Shown: positions 1 through 8,404, counted from the stretch's first letter. The stretch: DNA of 36,349 nt from DUUI01 sp964627845 (GCA_964627845.1 CAZVKL010000009.1:1-36349), one strand, 5' to 3'. Program-made: numbers and translations. The notes: generated by a model not told the origin, from the sequence alone.

Positions 1-427
1 AAATAGAGTCATCTGCTTCTTTCATTTCCAATGCTTTAGCGATTGCCCCTTTCATTCCAAGTGCCCCATCGGTCAATTCAAATTCTGCACCATAAGCACT
101 CATGAATTTGCGTCTTTCAACACTCATCGTATCTGGCATGACTAATGTCACTGGATAACCTTTTGCTCGACCTAAAGCAGCTAAACCAATTCCAGTATTT
201 CCAGAAGTCGCCTCAACTATTTTAGATCCTGGTTTTAAAATATTTGCCTGCTCAGCTGCTTCAATCATGCTTTTTGCGATACGATCTTTAACACTTCCAG
301 CTGGGTTAAGGTATTCAATTTTCCCAATAATATTTCCTTTTAATTGATACTCTTGGTTTAAATTATTAAACTGAACAACCGGTGTATTCCCGACTAATTC
401 ATAGATATTCTGTTTTATCTTTGACAT
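1..427 (-). CDS. cysK: Cysteine synthase (O-acetylserine sulfhydrylase), 5' part only
   Basis: PLP-dependent enzyme that makes cysteine from O-acetylserine and sulfide. The gene runs off the left edge, so only about the first 142 residues are visible. The ATG at 427-425 follows a strong ribosome binding site (AGGAGG). The N-terminus has the family motifs in order: NTPVV near residue 14, then NPAGSVKDR, where Lys47 is the expected PLP Schiff-base lysine, then the substrate loop SGNTGI and the stretch VMPDTMS. These support the CysK/CysM family. Cystathionine beta-synthase has the same fold and cannot be fully excluded without the C-terminus, but no heme-binding N-terminal extension is present. 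An extended -10 promoter lies just upstream. Confidence 0.93.
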   Translation of the reverse strand, partial: MSKIKQNIYELVGNTPVVQFNNLNQEYQLKGNIIGKIEYLNPAGSVKDRIAKSMIEAAEQANILKPGSKIVEATSGNTGIGLAALGRAKGYPVTLVMPDTMSVERRKFMSAYGAEFELTDGALGMKGAIAKALEMKEADDSI

Positions 428-450
428 AATTGCCTCCTATTAACTCAGTT

Positions 451-459
451 ATTTTACCA
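451..459 (-). promoter_or_regulatory. Extended -10 promoter of cysK
   Basis: On the minus strand the sequence reads TGGTAAAAT, an extended -10 (TG-N-TAAAAT). It would place the start of transcription near 444, giving a leader of about 17 nt that contains the AGGAGG ribosome binding site. I see no good -35 box, as expected for extended -10 promoters. Confidence 0.5.
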
Positions 460-515
460 TACTAGCATTAATCTCTGTTTAATTATGCACCAAAAGAAAA
501 GAACCCTTTAGGTCC

Positions 516-1835
516 CTATTCTTCTTCAGATTGATCGATTTTATGCAGTTTAATTTTATTAATGACTTTATTATCTGTCTCCAGGATTGTGTACTCATAA
601 TTATTAACTACCATGACGCGGTTAATATCTGATTGAATCGGTAAACGACCTAACTGACCAATGATAAAGCCACTTAATGTATCATAGTCTTCTAATGGTA
701 AATCATCATAGATCGTGTTTTCCACGTTATCCAAAGACATATCCCCATTCATAATATAGGTGAAATCTTCTAACTTAATAATTTCTTGTTCCTCTTCATC
801 ATCGTATTCATCAAAGATATTACCAACAATCTCTTCAATTAAATCCTCGATCGTCACTAAGCCAGCTGTTCCACCATATTCATCGATAACAATCGCAATA
901 TGGAGTTTTTGGCGTTGTAAATCAAAGAACAACTCATCACATTCTATCGAGTCAGGTATAAAATAAGGCTTTCTTAAAATAGCCATTAAATTTTCATGCG
1001 TTAAATTATTCTTGTAATCCAGTTTAATAATGTCCTTTAAATGTAAAATCCCAATAATGTTATCTATTGAGTCTTCATAGAAAGGTAATCGTGTAAATTT
1101 GTTATTAAAGATTAATTCTTTCACTTCTTCAATATCCGATTTAATTTCTACAGCCGTCATATCTGTTCGGTGGGTCATAATGTCTGAAACAGGTGTATTA
1201 TCAAACTCAAAGATATTCTCAATCAAGCGTTTTTCAGTCGTCATGATTGCGCCACGTTCTTGGGAAGCATCAATCATCATGCGTATTTCTTCCTCAGTGA
1301 CGGTCTCGCTTTCTTGGTTTGGATCCATCCCCAATAAACGAACCACAAAGTTAGTCGAAACTGACAAGAACTTAACAATTGGTTTGGTGACAATCGAAAT
1401 AAAATTAATCACATTAACTAACGCATAACTTACTTTCTCCGGTGCATTCATTCCAATTCTTTTTGGAACCAGCTCCCCTAAGACAAGTGTAAAATAAGAC
1501 AAGATAAGCGTTACTAAAATCATAGCAATTGGCTTAATGCTTGCTGCAGATACAGAAGGTAGTAATTGTGTTAAGCGATTTGCGATAACATCCGAAAAGG
1601 CATCACTCGCAAATGCAGATGATAAGAAACCAGCTAAAGTAATCGCAATCTGAATTGTCGATAAAAATCTATTTGAGTCTTGTAATAGATTGTATAAAGT
1701 CTTTGACTTCTTATCTCCCTCTTCAGCTTTTGCTTTTACTTTGTTGTCATTGAGCGAGACTAACGCAATTTCGCTCATAGCAAATATCCCGTTGATTAGC
1801 GTTAAAACTAAAATAATTAACAATTGGAAGAACAT
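516..1835 (-). CDS. CorC/HlyC family protein (DUF21, CBS pair, transporter-associated domain)
   Basis: A 439-residue membrane protein with the standard layout of the hemolysin-C/CorC family. The first 150 or so residues are a DUF21 domain with about four hydrophobic helices. They are followed by a cytosolic CBS pair (about 205-330, with the typical VIDEYGGTAGLVTIEDLIEE stretch) and a C-terminal CorC_HlyC domain (about 345-430). Family members are linked to Mg2+ or Co2+ efflux or Na+/Mg2+ exchange; the exact substrate is inferred. The start is ATG 1835 with AGAGGAAGAG upstream. A small upstream reading frame overlaps this start (see 1817-1894). A second paralog lies divergently at 2480-3745. 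Confidence 0.92.
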   Translation of the reverse strand: MFFQLLIILVLTLINGIFAMSEIALVSLNDNKVKAKAEEGDKKSKTLYNLLQDSNRFLSTIQIAITLAGFLSSAFASDAFSDVIANRLTQLLPSVSAASIKPIAMILVTLILSYFTLVLGELVPKRIGMNAPEKVSYALVNVINFISIVTKPIVKFLSVSTNFVVRLLGMDPNQESETVTEEEIRMMIDASQERGAIMTTEKRLIENIFEFDNTPVSDIMTHRTDMTAVEIKSDIEEVKELIFNNKFTRLPFYEDSIDNIIGILHLKDIIKLDYKNNLTHENLMAILRKPYFIPDSIECDELFFDLQRQKLHIAIVIDEYGGTAGLVTIEDLIEEIVGNIFDEYDDEEEQEIIKLEDFTYIMNGDMSLDNVENTIYDDLPLEDYDTLSGFIIGQLGRLPIQSDINRVMVVNNYEYTILETDNKVINKIKLHKIDQSEEE

Positions 1836-1894
1836 ATATCTCTTCCTCTCTTTTTAATTAAACATCGACTCTGGGGACCACTAGATTCCATCAT
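1817..1894 (-). CDS. Possible 25-residue upstream ORF (leader peptide) overlapping the corC-like start
   Basis: Between the extended -10 at 1923-1931 and the corC-like gene there is an ATG-ATG at 1894-1889, preceded by AAGAGAGGAA at good spacing. It opens a frame of 25 codons that ends at TAA 1819-1817. The stop is 19 nt inside the corC-like gene in a different frame. The predicted peptide begins MMESSGPQSR and has three cysteines near its end. The corC ribosome binding site lies within this frame, so translation of the short frame could control access to it. It has no recognised homology, and a chance frame is possible. Confidence 0.3.
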   Translation of the reverse strand: MMESSGPQSRCLIKKRGRDICSSNC

Positions 1895-1922
1895 AATTCC
1901 TCTCTTTTCTTTAAATAAGAGT

Positions 1923-1931
1923 ATTTTAGCA
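1923..1931 (-). promoter_or_regulatory. Extended -10 promoter of the corC-like gene
   Basis: The minus strand reads TGCTAAAAT, an extended -10. Transcription would begin near 1916, giving a leader of about 80 nt before ATG 1835. That is long compared with the other short leaders in this window and includes the small upstream ORF at 1817-1894. Confidence 0.45.
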
Positions 1932-1951
1932 TAATTATCATAAATTTAAAA

Positions 1952-2238
1952 TTATGATTGTCTTTTATATCGACTCACTAATCGTGAAAGACCAATGAAA
2001 CCTAAACTAAATAACAAAATAATTAACGTATTTGGGAGCATTGTGCTAAAAGAAGGATCAGTCATTAAAAGATGATTGTTTCGAATATAATAATACGATG
2101 GGAAAAACTTACTTAAAAATACCGTGATTTTAGGTAAAAGTTCTATTGGTACAAATGCACCCGCAATAAATGATGTCACCAAAGATAAAACATTACTGAT
2201 GACACTAATGCTGTTTTTATTATTAACGATTGTTGCTA
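1952..2238 (-). pseudogene. Remnant of an ABC-2 type permease (C-terminal end only)
   Basis: Reading the minus strand from about 2236 gives ATIVNNKNSISVISN followed by LVTSFIAGAFVPIELLP, then a final hydrophobic segment (NTLIILLFSLGFIGLS) and a TAA at 1954-1952. This is the typical end of an ABC-2 transporter permease, with the conserved Gly-Ala-Phe-Val-Pro block and the last membrane helix. The first two thirds of the gene are missing and there is no credible start: only a TTG at 2182 is in frame, and it has no ribosome binding site. The remnant abuts the truncated start of an ABC ATPase gene, so an internal deletion has removed most of both genes. Confidence 0.8.
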
Positions 2239-2334
2239 AATGCCTCCCTTTGGGACGGTCAAATCAAAATTATCTAACACACGAATCTGTTTATAATCTT
2301 TGGTCAATCCTTCAATCTTAACGATATTTTCCAT
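2236..2334 (-). pseudogene. Remnant of an ABC transporter ATP-binding subunit (first ~32 codons only)
   Basis: ATG 2334-2332 follows a good ribosome binding site (AAGGTGGAG). The frame begins MENIVKIEGLTKDYKQ, continues LDNFDLTVPKGGI and stops at TAG 2238-2236. This is the first beta-strand region of an ABC ATPase, ending just before the Walker A loop would start. Immediately after it the C-terminal sequence of an ABC-2 permease begins in another frame. The ATPase and permease were probably adjacent genes of one exporter, fused by a deletion at about 2237-2245. The start signals remain intact, so a 32-residue peptide could still be made, but no transporter function can remain. Confidence 0.8.
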
Positions 2335-2479
2335 GTGTAGCTCCACCTTTTGTTAGGTCAATTAAAACAAACACAGCGGATGTTTGATGGATTTAACAGA
2401 ATCTTAACAAAGTTAATTATTGGCTTAAAATGACCATTTCACTAATAATCATGATAAAATAAAACCAATCGGAGGAAAT

Positions 2480-3745
2480 ATGGACCAGACAGACTTGTTG
2501 TTATTATTCTTATTAGTATTTTCTATCATTTTACTACTGATTAGTTCGGTAGTTCATAACACATTTAATTTACTTTCCAGTGTTCGCTTAGGTAATATGG
2601 CGAGTGCTGGTGAAAAGAAAGCTCAAACGATTCTCGATTATTTAGAGAATCAAGATAGAGTTTTCTTAAGCTTAAAGATCATGAAAACCTTTTTAATGGT
2701 TGTCATCACTTTTTTATTACAAACCTTATTAGCTAATGTTGCTTTTGATGACGCCATCGTTTTATTAATTGTTTTATTGACCATTATTATCATTGAAGTC
2801 TTCGCTTTATCAATTTCAAAAGTAAATCCTGAGAAAACAATCCTTAAATTAACACTTGTCATTCAATTCTTAATGATTTTATCGCTACCTATCTATTTAA
2901 TCGCCCAAGTCGTATTAAGTATTGCGAATATATTCTTTAAACCACAAGTTGAGAATATCTTAACGGAACAAGAATTATTGACCATTATCGATGAAGCCAA
3001 ATCAGAGGGTGGACTACAAGAAGATGAAGGTGATTTGATTCGTCGCTCAATTGAATTTAATGAATTAATTGCTGAAGAAATCCTGACCCCACGCGTTGAT
3101 TTAATTGCTATTGATATAAAGAGTCACTTAGAGTCGATTAAGGAATTAATCGACGAATACAACTATTCACGTTATCCTGTCTATCAAGATTCGATTGATA
3201 CCATTATTGGGGTCGTTCACTCAAAAGACTTTAGACTTTTTGAGGATAGTGAATTTGATTTAAGTAAGATTATTAAACCTGTTATTTTTGTTCCAGAATC
3301 GTATAAGATTTCAAAACTGCTAAAACAAATTCAACAATCGAAATCTCACCTTGCAGTTGTAATTGATGAACATGGTGGGACAGCCGGCATTATCACTTTA
3401 GAAGATATCGTTGAAGAATTAGTTGGCGAAATCTGGGATGAGCATGATGAGGAAGAAGCAGAAATGACTCAGGTTAATGATCATCAATTCATTTTCTTAG
3501 GCGCGTATGAACTTTATAAAATGGAATCAGACTTAGATATCGATTTGGACTCACAAGAGAGTGATGCTTCTACGGTCGGTGGTTGGATGATTGAACAAAT
3601 TGGACGAATTCCTAAAATTTCTCAAACGTTTAATTACAAAAATTTAAAGATGACCGTGCTCGATGCCGATGAAAAGAAAATCATTAAGATATTAGTTGAT
3701 ATTACACAACCACAGGAGGAAATAGAGGATGAAGACACCGATTAA
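2480..3745 (+). CDS. CorC/HlyC family protein, second paralog
   Basis: A 421-residue paralog of the gene at 516-1835, transcribed in the opposite direction. Residues 1-150 form the DUF21-like membrane part, which is more divergent and has a long hydrophobic stretch at about 50-145. It is followed by a CBS pair (LTPRVDLIAID to VIDEHGGTAGIITLEDIVEE) and a C-terminal CorC_HlyC domain. The start ATG has a strong ribosome binding site (GGAGGAAAT). The likely role is divalent cation or Na+-coupled transport, inferred from family membership only. Its last 17 bases overlap the following S9 peptidase gene, so the two are probably translated together. Confidence 0.9.
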   Translation: MDQTDLLLLFLLVFSIILLLISSVVHNTFNLLSSVRLGNMASAGEKKAQTILDYLENQDRVFLSLKIMKTFLMVVITFLLQTLLANVAFDDAIVLLIVLLTIIIIEVFALSISKVNPEKTILKLTLVIQFLMILSLPIYLIAQVVLSIANIFFKPQVENILTEQELLTIIDEAKSEGGLQEDEGDLIRRSIEFNELIAEEILTPRVDLIAIDIKSHLESIKELIDEYNYSRYPVYQDSIDTIIGVVHSKDFRLFEDSEFDLSKIIKPVIFVPESYKISKLLKQIQQSKSHLAVVIDEHGGTAGIITLEDIVEELVGEIWDEHDEEEAEMTQVNDHQFIFLGAYELYKMESDLDIDLDSQESDASTVGGWMIEQIGRIPKISQTFNYKNLKMTVLDADEKKIIKILVDITQPQEEIEDEDTD

Positions 3746-5678
3746 AACTGAAGACTTCTTGGATTTTAAAGCTTTCAGTATGTTAAAACAAAGTCCAAAC
3801 AAAGAAATGTTTGGCTTTATCTGCACGACGATGAACCAAAGAGACAATGGCTTTGATCGTGTGATTTACATAAGTGATGGACAACAATTTAAACAAATGA
3901 CCTCTCTAAAGAAAGAGTCTAGTTTTGTATGGGAAGATGACGACCATATTCTTTTTGGGGCTAAACGCTTTAAACATGAAGAAGAACAGGCCAATACGAC
4001 CTTTATTTATCGACTACCTCTTAGTGGTGGTGAGGCCAGAGTGGCTTATGAGGTTCCACTCGCTATTTCCCAGTTCTGGGTTTTAGAACAAAATCGTTTA
4101 TTAATCTCTGCTTCGTATGATATTAATCATCCGAACTATTACACTTATTCTCAAAGTAAACGTGACGAGTTAGAGAAAAAGAAGAAAGATGAGCAGTATT
4201 TTCAAGAACTCACTCAAATCCCTTATTGGTTTAATGGGTCACAATACATTGATAAAAAACGGACTCGTTTATTTGTTTTTGATACAACAAATAATGAATT
4301 AACCCCTCTTACTGGTCCTTCTTTTGATGTGGGCCATGTGGTGGTGAATAAACATAAAACTAAAATCTATTACACGGGAAATACGTATAAAACGAAACGA
4401 CCAACTCGAGATCGTTTATATGTTATGGATACTGATGAATTTAATAGTACTCCCCTTCTTTCGACCAATAAATATCGGATTACTAACTTTGTCGAGATTT
4501 CAAGTGGCCTTTACGTTTTTGCTAGCGATAGTAAGCGTTTAGGGATTAATCAAAATCCAAATTTATACAAATTAATTGAGCCCAATCAATTAGAACTGAT
4601 TAATGATAACATTGATTTTGGAAACAGTATTGGTTCAGATGTACGACTTGGCTTCACTTCATCATTACATATTGAAGATGATTACTTTATCTATAACACA
4701 ACCATTGATGGACATTCTGAACTAGTCAAATTTGACGGACATCAAAATGAAGTAATATTTAATAAAGAAGGGTCTGTAGATGGTTTTACGCAAGTAAATG
4801 ATCAATTAATTGTGATGGGATTATTTAATCAAAAACTTCAAGAGTTTTATGATCAAGAGCTTAATCTACTATCTACTTTTAATTCAATTTTAGATGATAA
4901 ACAAGTCTTTAAGCCAGAGAAACTCACTTTCCAAAGCCATGGTGATGAAATTTCAGGTTGGGTCATTATGCCAAGTGAAACAACTGATAAAGCAATCCTT
5001 AATATCCATGGCGGTCCTAAAACTGCTTATGGTGAAGTCTACTATCATGAGATGCAAGTATGGGCTAACCTAGGGTATGCGGTTATGTTCTGTAATCCTC
5101 ATGGTTCTTCTGGTAAGGGTGATTCATTTAGTGATATTCGTGGCAAGTATGGAACGATTGATTATGATGACGTCATGACCTTTACGGATGCGGTTCTTGA
5201 AAAGTATCCTAACCTTAATCCCGATAAAATTGCTGTGACTGGAGGTTCTTATGGTGGATTTATGACCAACTGGATCATTGGTCATACAGATCGCTTTGTT
5301 TGTGCTGTCACACAACGGTCAATTTCAAACTGGCTATCATTCTATGGTGTCAGTGATATTGGCTACTACTTTACACCTGATCAAAATTCGGCTGAAATAT
5401 ATACACAATCTGGTCAAGAGAAACTTTGGGAGAAATCACCGCTTAAATATGCAGCAAATTTCTCTACTCCAACTTTAGTGGTTCACTCAACCGATGATTA
5501 TCGTTGTCCTATTGACCAAGGCTATCAATTGTTTACTGCTCTTTTAGATCGTCGTGTTGAAGCTAAAATGTTAATTCTCAATGGTGAGAATCATGATCTA
5601 TCTCGTTCTGGTAAACCTAATGCACGATTAAAAAGACTCAACGAAATGGTTGAGTGGTTTGAAAAATACAATAAATAG
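3729..5678 (+). CDS. S9 family serine peptidase (prolyl oligopeptidase / acylaminoacyl-peptidase type)
   Basis: A 649-residue cytoplasmic peptidase with no signal peptide. The N-terminal ~400 residues match the beta-propeller that filters substrates; the C-terminal ~240 are an alpha/beta hydrolase. The catalytic Ser507 sits in GGSYGGFM, Asp590 in TDDYRCP and His622 in GENHDL, giving a complete triad. An oxyanion block (HGGPKTAYG) precedes it. Such enzymes clear short peptides or blocked N-termini. The start ATG at 3729 follows AGGAGGAAATAGAGG and overlaps the end of the upstream CorC-like gene by 17 nt. A hairpin at 5686-5709 lies just after the stop. Confidence 0.93.
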   Translation: MKTPIKTEDFLDFKAFSMLKQSPNKEMFGFICTTMNQRDNGFDRVIYISDGQQFKQMTSLKKESSFVWEDDDHILFGAKRFKHEEEQANTTFIYRLPLSGGEARVAYEVPLAISQFWVLEQNRLLISASYDINHPNYYTYSQSKRDELEKKKKDEQYFQELTQIPYWFNGSQYIDKKRTRLFVFDTTNNELTPLTGPSFDVGHVVVNKHKTKIYYTGNTYKTKRPTRDRLYVMDTDEFNSTPLLSTNKYRITNFVEISSGLYVFASDSKRLGINQNPNLYKLIEPNQLELINDNIDFGNSIGSDVRLGFTSSLHIEDDYFIYNTTIDGHSELVKFDGHQNEVIFNKEGSVDGFTQVNDQLIVMGLFNQKLQEFYDQELNLLSTFNSILDDKQVFKPEKLTFQSHGDEISGWVIMPSETTDKAILNIHGGPKTAYGEVYYHEMQVWANLGYAVMFCNPHGSSGKGDSFSDIRGKYGTIDYDDVMTFTDAVLEKYPNLNPDKIAVTGGSYGGFMTNWIIGHTDRFVCAVTQRSISNWLSFYGVSDIGYYFTPDQNSAEIYTQSGQEKLWEKSPLKYAANFSTPTLVVHSTDDYRCPIDQGYQLFTALLDRRVEAKMLILNGENHDLSRSGKPNARLKRLNEMVEWFEKYNK

Positions 5679-5685
5679 TTTAAAA

Positions 5686-5709
5686 AAGGCGGAATTAATT
5701 TTCCGCCTT
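5686..5709 (-). terminator. Rho-independent terminator of the flavodiiron gene
   Basis: A 9-bp perfect stem (AAGGCGGAA / TTCCGCCTT) with a 6-nt loop. On the minus strand it is followed by a run of six T. The stop codon of the flavodiiron gene falls in the loop. It also lies between two converging genes and may slow plus-strand transcription, although that side lacks a T-run. Confidence 0.85.
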
Positions 5710-6912
5710 AATGCTCTCTGCGATTGCGAGCGCTAAATCTTTTAACTCTTGTGTTTGGTCATCTTTTAGTGATGACTTAATCGTTAATGGCTCTCCAACT
5801 TCGACTAAATTTTTCGATTTAGACAGTTTTTCTTGAGCAGATAGAAGCGCTCTAGAGCCCCAACTCATATTAACGACATAACTAATGTTTCTATTTGAGA
5901 AGTTGGTCATCACGGCTTCATCAATTAATGCTGCCATCTTTAAATAAAGTTCTGAATTATAGGTGACTAATCCAAAGACGGTATTTGAAAAACGGTGCAT
6001 ATCGGCAACGATATAAGATGGATCTGTTTTTGAGACATCATACATCTTAATATTTCGAACGCCCAAATTGGCAAGTTCGCCCGCTAAAAAGTTCATGGCT
6101 AATTCAGTATTTCCATACATCGTCGAATAGACCATGCATACGCCACGCTCTTCTGGTTGATAAGTTGACCAAATTTGATGCTTGTTCATTATAAAGTCTA
6201 TATCTTCTTTTGTACGGTAGATTGGCCCATGTAATGGCGCAATCATATTAATTTCTAACCCAGCAAACTTTTTGAAAGCTGCTTGAACATTGTTTCCAAA
6301 ACGTCCAACAATATTAATGTAATATCGTCTAATTTCATCTAAATGATCATGCTCAAAATTCATTTGATCGGCAAAGAGATTTCCATTATGAGCGCCAAAC
6401 GTACCAAATGCATCGGCAGTAAATAACGTTTGTGTCTTAGATTCATAAGACATCATGACTTCTGGCCAGTGAACCATTGGGGTCATAAAGAACTGTAGTT
6501 GGTGTTCTCCTAATTCAAGAACCTCTTTTTCTTTGACGATGACATAGTTTTCAGTTAAGTCCATTGGATAGAATTGTTCCATAAATTGAAACGTCTTTTT
6601 ATTTCCAACTAATTTAACTTCAGGGAATAATCGAGCGATTGATTGAATGTTAGAACAATGATCAGGTTCCATATGATGGATCACTAAATAATCAAGTGTT
6701 CTTCCATCTAGGACACTTAAAACATTATCAATAAAGACATCGGACACGTTGGTATCAACGGTATCCATTAGACATGTTTTTTCGTCCATTATTAGATATG
6801 AGTTATATGAAACGCCATCCTCTAATGGAAACATGTTTTCAAAGCGATCTAAACGGCGATCACTAGCACCGACCCAATGAATACTTGGGTGAATTTCTTG
6901 TGTGTTATGCAT
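5695..6912 (-). CDS. Flavodiiron protein (FprA/ROO type; O2 or NO reductase)
   Basis: A 405-residue cytoplasmic enzyme that reduces O2 to water or NO to N2O with electrons usually supplied by rubredoxin. The N-terminal metallo-beta-lactamase domain has the complete diiron ligand set: His80-x-Glu82-x-Asp84-His85 (HHMEPDH), His148 (MVHWPE), Asp167 (TADAFG) and His228 (PLHGP). The C-terminal flavodoxin domain begins near residue 255, with the FMN loop STMYGNTE. No rubredoxin domain is attached. I chose ATG 6912 because AAAGGAG lies just upstream; an in-frame extension to 6996 has no ribosome binding site. Presence of this gene suggests an anaerobic or microaerophilic host protecting itself from oxygen. 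Confidence 0.95.
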   Translation of the reverse strand: MHNTQEIHPSIHWVGASDRRLDRFENMFPLEDGVSYNSYLIMDEKTCLMDTVDTNVSDVFIDNVLSVLDGRTLDYLVIHHMEPDHCSNIQSIARLFPEVKLVGNKKTFQFMEQFYPMDLTENYVIVKEKEVLELGEHQLQFFMTPMVHWPEVMMSYESKTQTLFTADAFGTFGAHNGNLFADQMNFEHDHLDEIRRYYINIVGRFGNNVQAAFKKFAGLEINMIAPLHGPIYRTKEDIDFIMNKHQIWSTYQPEERGVCMVYSTMYGNTELAMNFLAGELANLGVRNIKMYDVSKTDPSYIVADMHRFSNTVFGLVTYNSELYLKMAALIDEAVMTNFSNRNISYVVNMSWGSRALLSAQEKLSKSKNLVEVGEPLTIKSSLKDDQTQELKDLALAIAESIKAEN

Positions 6913-6937
6913 TTTCTTCTCCTTTATTTCCGACATT

Positions 6938-6946
6938 ATTGTATCA
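6938..6946 (-). promoter_or_regulatory. Extended -10 promoter of the flavodiiron gene
   Basis: The minus strand reads TGATACAAT, an extended -10, placing the transcript start near 6931, about 19 nt before ATG 6912. It sits in the short gap after the upstream membrane protein gene, so the flavodiiron gene can be transcribed on its own. Confidence 0.5.
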
Positions 6947-6973
6947 TTTTTCTTAAGTAAAAGTTGACTGTTT

Positions 6974-8404
6974 TTAGAATATCCAATAAGAAACATGTCC
7001 TATAATGACAATTAGAAATAAACTAATCAAATTTACTACATTATTTGTTATCCATCTAATACCTCTAATTGGTTTATCTCCAACTTGATCAGGGACGTCT
7101 TGATAATGACCTTCTTTATTGGTGTATTTTCTTTGTAATAAAGAGCCAAGAATACTATCTATGATTGATCCGATAAATCCTAAGATTGTAATAAAGATAA
7201 CCTCTTGAAAACTAAATAACCCTAAAGCTAGTAATGAAAGTAAGAAACTACCAACTAATCCCGCTATTAAACCCAATATCGATACACCACCAGAGACACC
7301 ATTTTTTACTGGTTTAAAGGTTAAAATATCATAGACCTTACCAGAGTTCATCATGCCAATCTCTGAAGAAAATGTATCGGCTGCAGCTGCACTAAAAACA
7401 CTAAAAGATAATAAGAGAAAGATTGAATGATACTCTGGATATATAAGAGCAAGCCATACCAATAATGAGGCAGGAAGTGTGTTAGAAATCACTTGTACCC
7501 AATTTCTAGCTTCAGTATGTTCTTGAAGTTTTTCCCCTTCTCTTTTAGAATCGTTCTTTAATTTACTAATGACTGACCCAAGAATAAAGAAGGTTAATAA
7601 ACTAATTCCTAAATATAATCGACCTAAGGTATACAGGACGATGGAAGTTAAAATTGCAGCTACCATACCATCTAAACTAATTGATTTTGTTTTGTAAGCA
7701 ACACATAAAATGGCTATTGAAACAAACAAATAAAGTAATAGTCCTGATGAAAAATATGTGTATAGTAATGTCCCAAACAGTCCACTGCCAATTGGCAAAC
7801 TCAAGTTATCACAACCACGCTTACCTGTTAATTCTATAAAACTTGATAATATGGCATTTAATAGAGATAAAAAGAATAATAAGATTATTGAGTCATCATT
7901 ACCAAAGAAGAGATATGATCCAAAAGTTATTAGAAAAGCAACTATTCCTACTGTAATTGTCCCTGATAATGTTTTATTATTAATGATTTCTTTACTTTTA
8001 ATGTGATTACCTACTATGGCCGCTAAACCATCGCCATAAGTCATGATTAATAATCCCATAAAGGGTAACATTGGCCAATTAAGAATAAATCCAGCTCCTG
8101 TCAAAACAAACATACTTATGGCATAGAAAACAGTTCCATAACTATCATCTTGTCTTTCCATGGCTGAGATAAGGTTGTATTTCATACTCAGGCTATTAAT
8201 GATAATAAAAGAAAAAGGAACCAGTATTACTGCCCATAATTCTGTAAAAATGGGTGTAATGAAAATCCAGTTACCAACCATAATATGTATTAGTTTTCTA
8301 GAAATTTCAGAAGATCCTTTTGTGTATTTGGCTACCATTGTAGCAATTATCAATACAAATCCGATATAAAGTAATGAGAGTATTAATCCCCAAAGATTTT
8401 CCAT
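6974..8404 (-). CDS. Fusion of a phytol/dolichol-kinase-like domain with a DUF92 (VTE6-like) domain
   Basis: A 476-residue polytopic membrane protein. The first ~220 residues resemble the VTE5/SEC59 prenol kinase family: SRKLIHIMVGNW near residue 35, YGDGLAAIVG near 122, KTLSGT near 143 and DNLSLPIGSG near 198. From about residue 228 the protein matches DUF92: ADTFSSEIG, KPVKNGVSGGVS, IIDSILGSLLQ and the NNVVNL motif near the end. In plants, VTE5 phosphorylates phytol and VTE6 (DUF92) phosphorylates phytyl-phosphate, so this chain may carry out both steps on a prenol. The bacterial substrate (farnesol, geranylgeraniol or another) is unknown. The start ATG has AAAGGATAAC upstream. The gene ends 61 bp before the flavodiiron start. 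Confidence 0.85.
   Translation of the reverse strand: MENLWGLILSLLYIGFVLIIATMVAKYTKGSSEISRKLIHIMVGNWIFITPIFTELWAVILVPFSFIIINSLSMKYNLISAMERQDDSYGTVFYAISMFVLTGAGFILNWPMLPFMGLLIMTYGDGLAAIVGNHIKSKEIINNKTLSGTITVGIVAFLITFGSYLFFGNDDSIILLFFLSLLNAILSSFIELTGKRGCDNLSLPIGSGLFGTLLYTYFSSGLLLYLFVSIAILCVAYKTKSISLDGMVAAILTSIVLYTLGRLYLGISLLTFFILGSVISKLKNDSKREGEKLQEHTEARNWVQVISNTLPASLLVWLALIYPEYHSIFLLLSFSVFSAAAADTFSSEIGMMNSGKVYDILTFKPVKNGVSGGVSILGLIAGLVGSFLLSLLALGLFSFQEVIFITILGFIGSIIDSILGSLLQRKYTNKEGHYQDVPDQVGDKPIRGIRWITNNVVNLISLFLIVIIGHVSYWIF

Noticed and set aside
491..515. A possible terminator after the first CorC-like gene
   Set aside because: The stem is only 4 bp including a G-U pair, with interrupted T-runs, much weaker than the other terminators here.
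2422..2470. Promoter boxes for the second CorC-like gene (TTGGCT, 17 nt, TAATAA)
   Set aside because: The -10 matches only 3 of 6 positions and competing boxes fit equally poorly, so no promoter was called.
6913..6996. A 28-residue N-terminal extension of the flavodiiron protein
   Set aside because: Family members begin near the chosen start, which has a strong ribosome binding site, and an extended -10 promoter lies inside the extension.
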